DNA from: JAWSUT01 sp033549345
GTDB lineage: Bacteria; Bacillota; Dethiobacteria; Dethiobacterales; Dethiobacteraceae
NCBI GenBank assembly: GCA_033549345.1
Contig: JAWSUT010000036.1
Location: forward strand, 1-24,540
Reading direction: 5' to 3'
Length of the DNA stretch: 24,540 bases
In this document: piece by piece, positions 7,355 to 16,027 of the stretch
How the letters are laid out: every line of letters starts with the position of its first letter
Position numbering within the stretch: the stretch's first letter is position 1
Made by a program: the position numbers and the translations under genes
The notes under the pieces: model-generated
What the model was told of the DNA's origin: nothing
What the model saw: only the letters and a program-made list of their open reading frames with translations
Database searches by the model: none

Positions 7355-10300
7355 TTGCATCATACTGTAAGACGCATTCTGGTCGAGAAAAAACCCGGAT
7401 TTGATATTGAGGCACAGCATTTATATCAGGATTTAAAGGAGAACCTGGGCATAGCAGACCTAGCCCGAGTTAGAATAATTAACCGCTACGATATCTCCGG
7501 CATCTCCGATGAAGCATACAACCAGGCCAGGACAACTATCTTTTCTGAACCCAATGTGGATTTTGTTTATGATGAGACCGTTCAGATAGAGGACGGCATA
7601 AAACACTTCGCCATGGAGTACCTGCCCGGCCAATATGACCAACGGGCAGATTCTGCTGCGCAATGCATTCAGGTTTTAACTCAGGGAGAACCACCGGCCA
7701 TTCTTTCTGCAAAGTTGATATTGTGTTATGGAGAAATTTCGGAAGACGATTTCCGGAAGATTAAGGATTACTGTATCAATCCCGTGGATTCCCGAGAGGC
7801 GTCGATGGAAAAGCCCTCTTCACTGGAAATGGAAACAGTCCCTCCGGAAGATGTGACAATCCTTGACGGTTTTATCCAAATGAGTGAAGAAGCCCTGGCA
7901 TCCTATCAGGAAAGAATGGGCTTTGTGATGAGCTTCGAAGATTTCAGGTTTTGCCAGGCTTATTTTAGAGATGAAGAAAAACGAAACCCCACAGTTACAG
8001 AAATGAAGGCTATTGATACCTATTGGTCCGACCACTGCAGGCATACGACTTTTTCAACCAGCATAGACAAGGTGTCAATCGAAGACCAGGGACTGGGATT
8101 ACCCATAAAAAGAGCCTATGAAGCATATCTGAATGACCGCGGTTTTGTCTACGGTTCTGAGGAAAGGGATATCAACCTCATGGACATTGCCGTGCTGGGG
8201 ATGAAAAAGCTTAGAAAAGAAGGAAAACTGCAGGATTTAGACCTTTCAGATGAAATAAATGCCTGTAGTATCGTCGTTGAAGCAGAGATTGACGGTAATA
8301 AAGAAGAATGGTTAGTGATGTTTAAAAACGAAACCCATAACCATCCTACCGAAATCGAGCCTTTTGGTGGAGCCGCCACCTGTCTGGGAGGTGCGATCAG
8401 AGATCCCCTTTCGGGCCGCGTATATGTCTATCAGGCCATGCGGGTGACCGGAAGCGGCGATCCCAGAGTAAGCATAGCAGAGACATTGCCGGGGAAGCTC
8501 CCGCAGCGGAAAATCACCACCGGGGCAGCGGCAGGATATAGTTCGTATGGCAATCAAATCGGACTGGCCACAGGTCAGGTGGCAGAAATATATGATGAAG
8601 GCTTTATTGCCAAACGCATGGAAATCGGCGCCGTCATCGGGGCAGCCCCTAAGAAAAATGTTGTCAGAAAAAAACCAGCAGCCGGGGACGTGGTTATCCT
8701 TTTAGGCGGCAAGACCGGCCGGGATGGCTGCGGGGGCGCCACCGGGTCTTCTGTGGAACACACGGAAGAATCCATTTATACCTGCGGTGCTGAGGTTCAA
8801 AAAGGCAACCCGCCGACAGAAAGAAAGATACAGCGCTTATTCAGAAACCCCGAGGCCAGCAGGCTCATTAAAAAGTGTAATGACTTTGGAGCAGGCGGTG
8901 TTTCTGTTGCCATAGGTGAGTTAGCCGATGGCTTAGTCATTAATCTGGACGCTGTGCCCAAGAAATACGAGGGCCTGGATGGTACCGAACTGGCCATCTC
9001 TGAATCTCAGGAGCGCATGGCCGTCGTTGTTGCAAAGGAGAATGTCAAACATTTTACAGCCTTGGCTCAGGAAGAAAACCTGGAAGCCGTGGAGGTCGCC
9101 CGGGTAACCGCGGACAGGCGCCTGAAAATGCTTTGGCGCAATCAAACCATTGTAGATATCAAAAGAGACTTTTTGGACACGAACGGCGTTAAGCAGCATG
9201 CCGAAGTTTACGTGCAGGAGCCGGCTGCTGCAGAAAACTATTTTACAAAAAAAATTGCAGATATTTCGCCGGACATAAAAAAAGTCTGGCTGGATAACTT
9301 ACAGGACTTAAATGTATGCTCACAGCGCGGATTAGTAGAGCTCTTTGATAGCTCCATCGGTGCCGGTACTGTCCTGATGCCCTTTGGCGGCAAATATCAG
9401 GCCACTCCCGCGATCGGAATGGCCGCTAAATTACCGGTAGAGTCCGGTGATACCAGTACGGGCACTCTCATGACCTTTGGCTATAATGCACAAATGGCTA
9501 CATGGAGTCCCTTCCACGGCGCTATATACGCAGTAATAGAGGCCGTCTCAAAAATTGTGGCAATGGGCGGCAATGTCCAAAAGATCCGCCTTACCCTGCA
9601 GGAATATTTTGAAAAACTGGGGCAGGACAGCGTAAAATGGGGCAAGCCTTTTAGTGCATTGCTGGGTGCACACTTTGCCCAAATGCAGCTGGGCATTCCT
9701 GCGATTGGCGGTAAAGACAGTATGTCCGGCACATTCAAGGAGCTTACTGTGCCTCCCACCTTAGTTGCTTTTGCGGTTGACACGGTAGATGTCGGAAAAG
9801 TGATTTCTCCTGAATTTAAAGAAGCAGATAGTCAGGTTCTGCTCATCCCCATAGAGAGAGATTCTTGCGAACTGCCAAGTTTTGCATCATTAAGAGAAAT
9901 ATACTCCGCCGTCACCCGGTTGATTCACGCAGGCAAAATACGGGCGGCTTACCCGGTCAGAGGCGGCGGTGTGGCTGAAGCAGTTAGTAAAATGTCTTTT
10001 GGTAACAGAATCGGTTTCAGGGCAGCAGATCATTCATTAACCCCGACTGAACTTAGCAAACTGTTATTTTCTCCTGACTATGGCAGTCTTGTTGTCGAAG
10101 TGCCTGGAGATGTGGATATTCGGACAACCTTTGCTCATCTTCCCCACAAGCTGCTTGGCCAAACCCAGGCAGAAGAAGTAATTGAAATTGGCCAAATTTC
10201 CATTACCCTTCAGGAAGCACGACAGGTCTGGGAAACTCCTTTGGAAACAGTTTTTCCCACAAAAACTGCGGAAGCAGAAGCAACTGTGCCGCTGGCCCTG

Positions 10301-11146
10301 GCATATGACCGGCGCAGCCAGGCTAAACCGAACGTAACAGTGGCCAGGCCCCGCGTATTTATTCCTGTGTTCCCGGGTACGAACTGTGAGTATGATACAA
10401 AGAAAAGGTTCGAATATGCAGGCGCCTTAACTGAGGTATTTGTCATTAAAAACCTCACCGCTTCTGCCATAGAAGAATCAGTCTCAAAAATGACCGAAAG
10501 AATTAAGCAATCCCAGATTATTATGCTTCCCGGCGGGTTTAGCGCAGGTGACGAACCCGATGGTGCCGGTAAATTTATTGCCACCTTCTTCCGCAACCCC
10601 CGCATACAGGAAGCTGTTATGGACCTGTTAAAAAACAGAGATGGCTTAATGCTGGGTATTTGTAACGGTTTTCAGGCCTTAATCAAGCTCGGCCTTGTAC
10701 CCTATGGTGAAATCCGGGAAATTAGCGAAACCCAGCCGACACTGACCTTTAACAACATTGGCAGGCATATGTCCGGTATGGTACAGACCAAGGTAGCGTC
10801 TGTCCTCTCCCCCTGGTTTTCTCATGTCGAGGTGGGAGATGTTCACAATATTGCCGTCTCCCATGGAGAAGGCCGCTTTATTGCCAATGAAGCAGAAATG
10901 AATCAAATGATTGCAAACGGTCAAATTGCCACCCAATACGTGGATTATGCAGGACAACCATCCCTGGACATCCGCTTTAACCCAAACAGCTCCCATTATG
11001 CAGTGGAGGGCATTACCAGTCCCGACGGCAGGATATTGGGTAAAATGGGCCACTCCGAACGAATCGGTAAATATCTTTATCGAAATATTCCGGGCAGAAA
11101 AGATCAGCTTCTCTTTGAATCCGGCGTTAATTACTTTAAACTCTAA
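7355..11146 (+). CDS. purL: Phosphoribosylformylglycinamidine synthase, fused PurL-PurQ type
   Basis: A single-chain FGAM synthase of about 1,263 residues, catalysing the ATP- and glutamine-dependent fourth step of IMP synthesis. The N-terminal PurS-like part (VRRILVEKKPGFDIEA) is followed by the synthase core with DTYWSDHCRHTTF, NETHNHPTEIEPFGGAATC and GRDGCGGATGSS. A class I glutaminase domain ends the chain: PGGFSAGDEPDGAGK, the nucleophile Cys in LGICNGFQAL (codon at 10661-10663), and the GHSER histidine/glutamate. I chose the TTG at 7355 because GGTGA lies 5 nt before it and the family begins close to VRR. An ATG at 7340 is in frame but has no ribosome-binding site. No pur operon, purine riboswitch or PUR box is visible. 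TTGACA (7248-7253) and TATAAT (7284-7289) lie upstream but are 30 bp apart, too far for one promoter. Confidence 0.96.
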   Translation: MHHTVRRILVEKKPGFDIEAQHLYQDLKENLGIADLARVRIINRYDISGISDEAYNQARTTIFSEPNVDFVYDETVQIEDGIKHFAMEYLPGQYDQRADSAAQCIQVLTQGEPPAILSAKLILCYGEISEDDFRKIKDYCINPVDSREASMEKPSSLEMETVPPEDVTILDGFIQMSEEALASYQERMGFVMSFEDFRFCQAYFRDEEKRNPTVTEMKAIDTYWSDHCRHTTFSTSIDKVSIEDQGLGLPIKRAYEAYLNDRGFVYGSEERDINLMDIAVLGMKKLRKEGKLQDLDLSDEINACSIVVEAEIDGNKEEWLVMFKNETHNHPTEIEPFGGAATCLGGAIRDPLSGRVYVYQAMRVTGSGDPRVSIAETLPGKLPQRKITTGAAAGYSSYGNQIGLATGQVAEIYDEGFIAKRMEIGAVIGAAPKKNVVRKKPAAGDVVILLGGKTGRDGCGGATGSSVEHTEESIYTCGAEVQKGNPPTERKIQRLFRNPEASRLIKKCNDFGAGGVSVAIGELADGLVINLDAVPKKYEGLDGTELAISESQERMAVVVAKENVKHFTALAQEENLEAVEVARVTADRRLKMLWRNQTIVDIKRDFLDTNGVKQHAEVYVQEPAAAENYFTKKIADISPDIKKVWLDNLQDLNVCSQRGLVELFDSSIGAGTVLMPFGGKYQATPAIGMAAKLPVESGDTSTGTLMTFGYNAQMATWSPFHGAIYAVIEAVSKIVAMGGNVQKIRLTLQEYFEKLGQDSVKWGKPFSALLGAHFAQMQLGIPAIGGKDSMSGTFKELTVPPTLVAFAVDTVDVGKVISPEFKEADSQVLLIPIERDSCELPSFASLREIYSAVTRLIHAGKIRAAYPVRGGGVAEAVSKMSFGNRIGFRAADHSLTPTELSKLLFSPDYGSLVVEVPGDVDIRTTFAHLPHKLLGQTQAEEVIEIGQISITLQEARQVWETPLETVFPTKTAEAEATVPLALAYDRRSQAKPNVTVARPRVFIPVFPGTNCEYDTKKRFEYAGALTEVFVIKNLTASAIEESVSKMTERIKQSQIIMLPGGFSAGDEPDGAGKFIATFFRNPRIQEAVMDLLKNRDGLMLGICNGFQALIKLGLVPYGEIREISETQPTLTFNNIGRHMSGMVQTKVASVLSPWFSHVEVGDVHNIAVSHGEGRFIANEAEMNQMIANGQIATQYVDYAGQPSLDIRFNPNSSHYAVEGITSPDGRILGKMGHSERIGKYLYRNIPGRKDQLLFESGVNYFKL

Positions 11147-11183
11147 ATGTGCACTTTCGTAAACAACTTTAATCCCTGCCTTT

Positions 11184-11226
11184 TTCGGCGCTAAGAAAGC
11201 ATGCAAATTGCTATCTTGGCGCCGAA
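11184..11226 (+). terminator. Long hairpin after purL
   Basis: Arms TTCGGCGC / GCGCCGAA, continued by AAGA/TCTT and AGCA/TGCT with single mismatches, form a long stem 37 bp after the purL stop. The following T content is poor (TATTTACTTG), so it may act as an mRNA-stabilising hairpin as well as a terminator. Confidence 0.55.
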
Positions 11227-11272
11227 TATTTACTTGTATTCTTGAAAAATATAAAGTAAAGGAGGGATTGTC

Positions 11273-11713
11273 TTGACACAATCTGTAAGTCAAATCATGA
11301 CAAAAAATGTTGTTTCAGTTTCTTCGCAGCAGAGCGTCCAGGAAGCTGCTCAGTTAATGAAACAACATAATATTGGCGTCATTCCTGTGGTGGATAACGG
11401 CGAACTAAAAGGAATTCTAACAGATCGTGATATAACGATACGCTCAACGGCTGATGGAGACAAGGCAAATACGCCAGTGTCCCAATGTATGTCAACGGAT
11501 ATAAAAGTTGCAACTTCAAACATGGATGTTCACGAAGTTGCAAACTTAATGGCCCAGTACCAGATTCGTCGTTTGCCGGTAGTTGAGAACAATCAATTGG
11601 TAGGAATGGTTGCAATCGGTGACTTAGCCGAAGAAAATATTTATAAAAATGAAGCAGGGGATGCACTAAGTAACATATCAACACCGTCTAAACCAGATAA
11701 TCTTGGGCAATAG
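11273..11713 (+). CDS. Two-CBS-domain protein
   Basis: A 146-residue soluble protein made of a tandem CBS pair (a Bateman module) at about 5-60 and 70-127. The repeated cores are visible: VSQIMTKNVVSVSSQQSVQEA...IGVIPVVDNGELKGILTDRDI, then VSQCMSTDIKVATSNMDVHEVANLM...IRRLPVVENNQLVGMVAIGDL. Such pairs bind adenine nucleotides or related ligands and usually regulate a partner; no enzyme domain is attached here. Translation starts at a TTG (11273-11275) behind AAAGGAGGG at 5-nt spacing. The purL neighbour would fit a purine-nucleotide sensor role, but the hairpin between them suggests separate transcripts. The last 20 residues are polar and probably disordered. Confidence 0.9.
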   Translation: MTQSVSQIMTKNVVSVSSQQSVQEAAQLMKQHNIGVIPVVDNGELKGILTDRDITIRSTADGDKANTPVSQCMSTDIKVATSNMDVHEVANLMAQYQIRRLPVVENNQLVGMVAIGDLAEENIYKNEAGDALSNISTPSKPDNLGQ

Positions 11714-11731
11714 GCTGCCAACAGGTATAGC

Positions 11732-11768
11732 AAAGGAGTGTGTTGTCAGAGGACAGCACACTCCTTTT
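11732..11768. terminator. Terminator between the CBS gene and the converging Phd-Uma2 gene
   Basis: AAAGGAGTGTG, one mismatch, TGTC, AGAG loop, GACA, mismatch, CACACTCCTTT, then TTTT on the plus strand. It lies between two converging genes and can serve both. Confidence 0.88.
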
Positions 11769-11772
11769 ACTA

Positions 11773-12540
11773 TTAAAGCAAATCGTCATACAAACTATCA
11801 ATATCTGCCGACAACCCCGGAAATACCATTGATTGGGCAGCAGCACCTTTTTCATATTGTTTAACCCTGTCGATTTCATAGCCGGTAAAAGAATAGATCA
11901 TCACATTCTCCTGCTTCTGGTCCACAAGCCAGTATTCCCTGACGCCTGATAACATGTACGTGTTTAATTTTTCAATCATATCTTTGTTCCGTGTGCTGTC
12001 TGAAAGGATTTCAACCACCAGGGTGGGTGTGCCCATGTAGCGCCCTTTTTCCGTAACATTCTTCTTTAAGTCACAGGCAACCAATACGTCCGGCTGCATC
12101 ACGTCAGGGTCCTTTATGTCCTTCTTTTTAAAGTGCACATCAAAGGGGGCTAAAAACACCCTGCATTCCTTGCCTTGAAAATAGTCAGTAAATAACAGAT
12201 GCAATCTGCCTAGTATCTCCTGATGTCCAATGGTAGGAGAACTCAACAGGTAGATTTCTCCATTAATGAATTCCATTCTCAGGGTACTCTTTTCGCTGAT
12301 TTCCATGAACTCTTCATAGGAAACTTTTTTTCCGCCATACTGATAATCGAGTGCCTTTTCCCGGATGGTAAAATACTGCTCAATATCTGTTACATATGGA
12401 GTCAGCCTGGCGATTTTATGACCGTTCTTGGTGATAACTACATCATTTTGCTCCTCAACAAAATCCAGATATTTGCCGAAGTTTTGTTTAAGCTCCGTCG
12501 CAGTGACCACAACACCCTCCCTGTTATCTTCGGGATTCAT
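11773..12540 (-). CDS. Phd/YefM antitoxin domain fused to Uma2 nuclease-fold domain (copy 1)
   Basis: A 255-residue protein with two parts. Residues about 10-55 match the Phd/YefM antitoxin N-terminal domain (VTATELKQNFGKYLDFVEE, then VVITKNGHKIARLTPY), which dimerises and binds DNA. Residues about 72-240 match Uma2/DUF820, a PD-(D/E)XK-like nuclease fold: RMEFINGEI, LAPFDVHF, PDVMQPDVLVACD with Asp151, PTLVVEILSDST with Glu177, then Lys191 and GVREYWLVD. The putative active-site acids are intact. The ATG at 12538-12540 sits 5 nt after GGAGGTGA; an in-frame GTG 15 bp upstream is inside that site. No separate toxin gene is adjacent. A close paralogue lies at 22977-23726. Uma2 biological roles are poorly known, so nuclease activity is inferred. 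Confidence 0.88.
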   Translation of the reverse strand: MNPEDNREGVVVTATELKQNFGKYLDFVEEQNDVVITKNGHKIARLTPYVTDIEQYFTIREKALDYQYGGKKVSYEEFMEISEKSTLRMEFINGEIYLLSSPTIGHQEILGRLHLLFTDYFQGKECRVFLAPFDVHFKKKDIKDPDVMQPDVLVACDLKKNVTEKGRYMGTPTLVVEILSDSTRNKDMIEKLNTYMLSGVREYWLVDQKQENVMIYSFTGYEIDRVKQYEKGAAAQSMVFPGLSADIDSLYDDLL

Positions 12541-12559
12541 CAAAATCACCTCCACTAAC

Positions 12560-12598
12560 AGTATATACTTCCGGACGATTTATCACAACTATATTGTG
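12560..12598 (-). promoter_or_regulatory. Promoter and probable autoregulatory operators of Phd-Uma2 copy 1
   Basis: Minus-strand TTGTGA (12583-12588) and TATACT (12560-12565) with a 17-bp spacer. The -10 box lies in the perfect palindrome AGTATATACT (12560-12569). The -35 box overlaps the inverted repeat CACAA-CTATA-TTGTG (12584-12598). Binding by the protein's own Phd domain is inference. Confidence 0.55.
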
Positions 12599-12698
12599 CG
12601 ATTATTTAAATTATATAGTGCGGAGATTTAAACTTATTATGCTAAAAATTCTTATCCCTTTCATTAAGGGTGGTAAAACAAGTAGACACTTGCAGCAA

Positions 12699-12732
12699 AA
12701 AGTTCCCCCAACCATCCGGCTGAGGGAACTTT
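12699..12732 (-). terminator. Terminator of the GerM lipoprotein gene
   Basis: A 9-bp stem AAAGTTCCC / GGGAACTTT, extended by CA/TG after one mismatch, with a T run on the minus strand. It lies about 50 bp after the lipoprotein stop. Confidence 0.85.
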
Positions 12733-12781
12733 AACAGTTTTACGCAGAATCAACAGAGTCAACCTGCCGCAGCTAACAGGA

Positions 12782-13927
12782 TTACTTGATCATCCCGCTC
12801 ATTCGGCCAATTGGTTCGCTTAACTCAACATGGCCGGCGATGGATGCGCCTGTCTGGCCTTCGATTAAAATCTGCACCTCATTTACACTTGAGAACTCGG
12901 TTAGCGTGTTGACGATAGCAGCAATAGTTAGCGATTCACCGGTGGTTCCTCCCCAGTGGTTATCCCGTATCTCACTGGAAAAATCCACATAGCAAATGCC
13001 GTCTTCAATTCGAATACCAAGCAGCTCCGTCTCCTCGGGAACGGCACGACCAAGGGATGCAGTTTGGGGGCCGGCAATCAGCTCATTTATTGCCCGTCCG
13101 GCAACACCTAAATCCGTCATTGTTACAACACGTTTCTCCTGGCGAACTCCGCTGCCGTCTGAAAGTGGAAAATACAGACTCAGGCTATACTCATACGGAT
13201 CCGGTTCCGGTTCTGGTTCCGGTTCTGGTTCCGGTCCCGGGCCGGAAGAAGGAACAAAGAGATAGTAACCTACCGTAAATGGCTCGTCTCCCAGGTCCAT
13301 CAGACGTTCAAATGACTGAATCCCTGCGCCCTCTTTTATCACCCGTTCTTCCCAGTATGCGCTGTTTTGCTCCTCATAGCGGACGGTATAAATCTTCTTT
13401 GCGTCTTCCTCTTTAACTTCTGTTATCTTCCCACTGATTGTGGCTTGATTGCCTTCTTTATCCGTTACCTGCTCCTGCCAGGATGTCCCGACTGTCAAAG
13501 GTGTTTTTAACAATGTTAATTGATCAAATTTGGAGTCCAGCATGGCTTCTTCCGTTTTGACCTGCACCAAACTGTCTTCATCCACCACATATGAAACAGT
13601 AAGGGAAAAATCCTGCTCTGCTTCACCGCCGGAAGGATCAGACACTTCACCGGAGATACGATACGTGCGTTTACCTTCGCTTTCTGTAATCGAATCAAGG
13701 CTCATGATATGACCGTACTCCGCAAAACCGTTATAGACCCACTCATACCCTTCTTCCTCCGGCAACAATCCTGCCAGCTCTTCGGAAACAACCGGCTCCG
13801 GGGGAGGATTATTGCCTCCGTTTGGGTCCGGATCAGGGTCTGGTTCACTTGCCGTGCAGCCTGACAATGCCACAACCAGCAGCGTTAAAAGAATAAATAC
13901 GGAGATTTTTTTTGTTATCTGTTCCAT
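12782..13927 (-). CDS. Lipoprotein with C-terminal GerM (GerMN) domain
   Basis: A 381-residue exported lipoprotein. The N-terminal signal (about 7-24) ends in the lipobox ALSGC with Cys24 as anchor. It is followed by an Asp/Pro linker, a beta-rich unrecognised domain (about 50-235), a second linker of Pro-Glu repeats (about 239-254), and a GerMN domain (about 265-381: VVTMTDLGVAGRAINELIAGP, GICYVDFSSEI, LTIAAIVNTLTEFSSVNEVQILIEG). GerM-type domains occur in sporulation and germination proteins and in other envelope lipoproteins, so a surface role is likely; the exact job is unknown. The ATG at 13925-13927 lies 5-8 nt after GGAGG. An extended -10 (TGCTACAAT, 14012-14020) upstream is a plausible promoter. 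The Pro-Glu linker is encoded by a 6-bp tandem repeat. Confidence 0.85.
   Translation of the reverse strand: MEQITKKISVFILLTLLVVALSGCTASEPDPDPDPNGGNNPPPEPVVSEELAGLLPEEEGYEWVYNGFAEYGHIMSLDSITESEGKRTYRISGEVSDPSGGEAEQDFSLTVSYVVDEDSLVQVKTEEAMLDSKFDQLTLLKTPLTVGTSWQEQVTDKEGNQATISGKITEVKEEDAKKIYTVRYEEQNSAYWEERVIKEGAGIQSFERLMDLGDEPFTVGYYLFVPSSGPGPEPEPEPEPEPDPYEYSLSLYFPLSDGSGVRQEKRVVTMTDLGVAGRAINELIAGPQTASLGRAVPEETELLGIRIEDGICYVDFSSEIRDNHWGGTTGESLTIAAIVNTLTEFSSVNEVQILIEGQTGASIAGHVELSEPIGRMSGMIK
13197..13238. repeat. In-frame 6/12-bp tandem repeat encoding a Pro-Glu linker
   Basis: The plus strand reads GGATCC, then GGTTCC and GGTTCT alternating five times (13203-13232), then GGTCCC. On the coding strand this gives alternating Pro-Glu codons. 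Copy-number changes would keep the reading frame and only lengthen or shorten the linker between the two outer domains of the lipoprotein. Confidence 0.85.
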
Positions 13928-14104
13928 GATAACTCCTCCAGTATGATTCCCCACTCACATGTTGCAACCTCGCCTCGCGTGAACAGGAAAAGTGTATATT
14001 AAATTGTTACCATTGTAGCACAAAAAAATCAGCGCAAGGATTAACGGATTATTATATTGCCTTTGGTAATAACTCCCTGCGGTCTTAAGCCCCTGCTCAA
14101 AGTC

Positions 14105-14911
14105 TCAGGTCTGTAAAAAGTTGAGTACTTGTTGATTAAAGTCTTTAGCTTCTTCATAGGCTCCATGGCCAAGACCTTTGTATATAATCAATTTGTTTTT
14201 GTGAATCCTTTCAGCCATTTCTTCGCTTGAGTTTTTGCCTACTACGCAGTCATGATCCCCACCTATTATCAAAGTATAGCTTTTAATTTTGTCAAGTTCG
14301 TTATAAGCATTATGATTGAGACATGCTTTGGCTTGAACCAAAAACCTGTTAAAACTTTTAGGTTTACCTAGCTTTGTAAGAATAGGATAAAAGGGTTTGT
14401 ATTTTTTAAGCTTACTCTCTGTAAAAGTTTTTTCCATAGTGTCTATAATTAGACTTTTATAATCATTACTCTTGGCCATAGCAATCCAGTCTCTGACAAC
14501 CTTCTGTATGGTGTCATTTTGCTTTGAAACAGAGACTGCTATAACGAGCTTGTCAACTGCTTCCGGAGAGTCGATCGCAAGATATTGGGAAATCATCCCC
14601 CCTTGTGATATGCCCATTACATGAGCATTTTCAATGCCTAACTTCTCCATTGCTATTTTTTGGTCTCTTGCCATATCCCTTGTTGAATAGCCTTCCTCAA
14701 TCTGATTTTTTCGGCTAAAAACATATACTCTGTAGTCTTTGGCAAATAGTTTATACATTCTTGCGAGGACCATTGCTGTACCCTTGACAGTTCTTAAGCC
14801 ATCCCCCAGCCCTGGGATAATAATAAAAGGTTTTTGTCCTCTACCGAAAGAAACATAATCCATATCTGTTTCTCCAATGTTTACATTACCGCCCCTGGCC
14901 CCATAAAACAT
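14105..14911 (-). CDS. Alpha/beta-fold hydrolase
   Basis: A 268-residue cytoplasmic alpha/beta hydrolase. The nucleophile elbow is GISQGG with Ser102. The oxyanion region is IIIPGLGDGLR (about 30-40), the acid is probably Asp219 or Asp221 in IIGGDHDCVVG, and the base is His249 in GLGHGAYEEA, so the catalytic triad is complete. There is no signal peptide. The lid (about 130-200) is rich in Lys and aromatic residues and the substrate is not evident. It follows tetR by 15 bp and shares its promoter, so it is most likely the gene that TetR controls, perhaps hydrolysing the inducing compound or a related ester. The start lies behind GGGGGTG. Confidence 0.9.
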   Translation of the reverse strand: MFYGARGGNVNIGETDMDYVSFGRGQKPFIIIPGLGDGLRTVKGTAMVLARMYKLFAKDYRVYVFSRKNQIEEGYSTRDMARDQKIAMEKLGIENAHVMGISQGGMISQYLAIDSPEAVDKLVIAVSVSKQNDTIQKVVRDWIAMAKSNDYKSLIIDTMEKTFTESKLKKYKPFYPILTKLGKPKSFNRFLVQAKACLNHNAYNELDKIKSYTLIIGGDHDCVVGKNSSEEMAERIHKNKLIIYKGLGHGAYEEAKDFNQQVLNFLQT

Positions 14912-14926
14912 ATCAGCACCCCCTAA

Positions 14927-15547
14927 TTATATGTAGATACCTGCTTTTAAAATCTGCAGATACTCCTTGAGCTCTCTTACGTAAATTTGTTTTATATTAT
15001 TGATATCCGAATGTGACTCTATCTTCTTTATATATTCTTCGTTAAAACCTTCGAGAATCCACTTTAGAATATTTACAGTCTTTTCTTTATCCTCTCTAAA
15101 CCCATCTGCACTAGCACCTTCCAGCAATGTGTCATAAAAGGAATCCCCCGAAAGTTTGTATCTCTCTACAGTCTTTTCATACATGGTTGAGTTATCATTT
15201 ATGAAGGCACGCTTAAGGAGTTTATATTTATCAGGATTCTTCACATACCAGTTAAACTCAATCTCCGCATAGAGAAGAATGATTTCAAAAATGTCCCCTT
15301 TAAGCTTCGGGATCTGATCTTTCATATCTTCTATCAAATCAGCAATAATGAAATCCAGTATAAAAAAGTACAAATCCTCTTTATTACTGAAATATTTAAA
15401 TAGACTCCCTTTACTTATACCAGCAATTTTTACAATACTATTTGTCGAAGCTTCATTGAAACCCTGTTTGGCAAATTCGCTCAAGCCAGCATTAACAATT
15501 CGCTGCCTTTTCTCCACGTCCAATTCATAAAACAATCTTTCCGGCAC
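14927..15547 (-). CDS. TetR/AcrR-family repressor
   Basis: A 206-residue regulator. The N-terminal HTH spans about 12-58 (VEKRQRIVNAGLSEFAKQGF, then TNSIVKIAGISKGSLFKYFSNKEDLY), with the family's K/G-SLF-KYF recognition helix. The C-terminal all-helical ligand domain is too variable to name a ligand. I chose the GTG at 15545-15547 because GGAGGTGA stands 5-6 nt before it; the longer frame from an upstream ATG would place that site inside the gene. A consensus promoter and two inverted repeats directly upstream show autoregulation. It is followed 15 bp later by the alpha/beta hydrolase gene. Confidence 0.92.
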   Translation of the reverse strand: MPERLFYELDVEKRQRIVNAGLSEFAKQGFNEASTNSIVKIAGISKGSLFKYFSNKEDLYFFILDFIIADLIEDMKDQIPKLKGDIFEIILLYAEIEFNWYVKNPDKYKLLKRAFINDNSTMYEKTVERYKLSGDSFYDTLLEGASADGFREDKEKTVNILKWILEGFNEEYIKKIESHSDINNIKQIYVRELKEYLQILKAGIYI

Positions 15548-15561
15548 ATAATCACCTCCAA

Positions 15562-15646
15562 TGACCATGTGGTCACCAGTAATGTATTATTTTAGTGACC
15601 ACATGGTCACTAAAATAATTATATGGATTGCTTGGTAATTTGTCAA
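15562..15646 (-). promoter_or_regulatory. tetR promoter with twin TetR operators
   Basis: The minus strand carries TTGACA (15641-15646), a 17-bp spacer and TATAAT (15618-15623), a perfect consensus promoter. Downstream lie two copies of TGACCA-NN-TGGTCA: 15562-15575, and 15596-15609 (extended to AGTGACCA/TGGTCACT, 15594-15611). Their centres are 34 bp apart. They cover the transcription start and early leader, as expected for TetR autorepression. The tight match between copies makes the operator call strong; which protein binds is inferred from position. Confidence 0.88.
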
Positions 15647-16027
15647 CACTAACATGCTCCACATGCAATTTTTCAATATATCTTTCAGCGTAATCACTTC
15701 ACTGCATGCTATGCTCGTTTTTTTTTCTTTTTTCACCCTACTAAGAAAGCAGGTTGCAGCCGTGAACAAAGATGCTGCCACAATTTGAACAGGAACTAAA
15801 AAAATCAACCAATAAATAGTTGTTGAATCGTAGTCTGAATTTATCAGATCAGTAAAATAATATGGATAAAAAATTGCAGACACAATGATAAAAATTCCTA
15901 CAATGAAAATGGGTGCAATCCATAGTTGTTTTATTCGCATAAAGTAAAACATCCCGCAAACAGCAGTTGGTATAATTAAAAGACAAAGTATTAGATATAA
16001 TTCTTCTTTACCCTCAAAAAATGGCAT
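15587..16027 (-). CDS. Small integral membrane protein, DUF2651/YbeF-like
   Basis: A 146-residue protein with three clear membrane segments (about 10-30, 37-58, 71-95) and a fourth hydrophobic stretch at the C-terminus. The pattern IFYPYYFTDL...TTIYWLIFLVPVQIV resembles small Firmicutes membrane proteins of the DUF2651/YbeF type; I hold that name loosely. Residues beyond about 97 (RVKKEKK onward) look unlike the rest. The last 20 or so codons run over the tetR promoter and one of its operators, an arrangement that suggests the original stop was lost or that the tetR unit was inserted at its 3' end. The start has a GGTGGGATG site upstream. Function unknown. Confidence 0.65.
   Translation of the reverse strand: MPFFEGKEELYLILCLLIIPTAVCGMFYFMRIKQLWIAPIFIVGIFIIVSAIFYPYYFTDLINSDYDSTTIYWLIFLVPVQIVAASLFTAATCFLSRVKKEKKTSIACSEVITLKDILKNCMWSMLVLTNYQAIHIIILVTMWSLK

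Noticed and set aside
12996..13278. Plus-strand ORFs encoding Gly-Ser or Val-Pro repeats
   Set aside because: They are other-frame readings of the hexanucleotide repeat in the lipoprotein gene.
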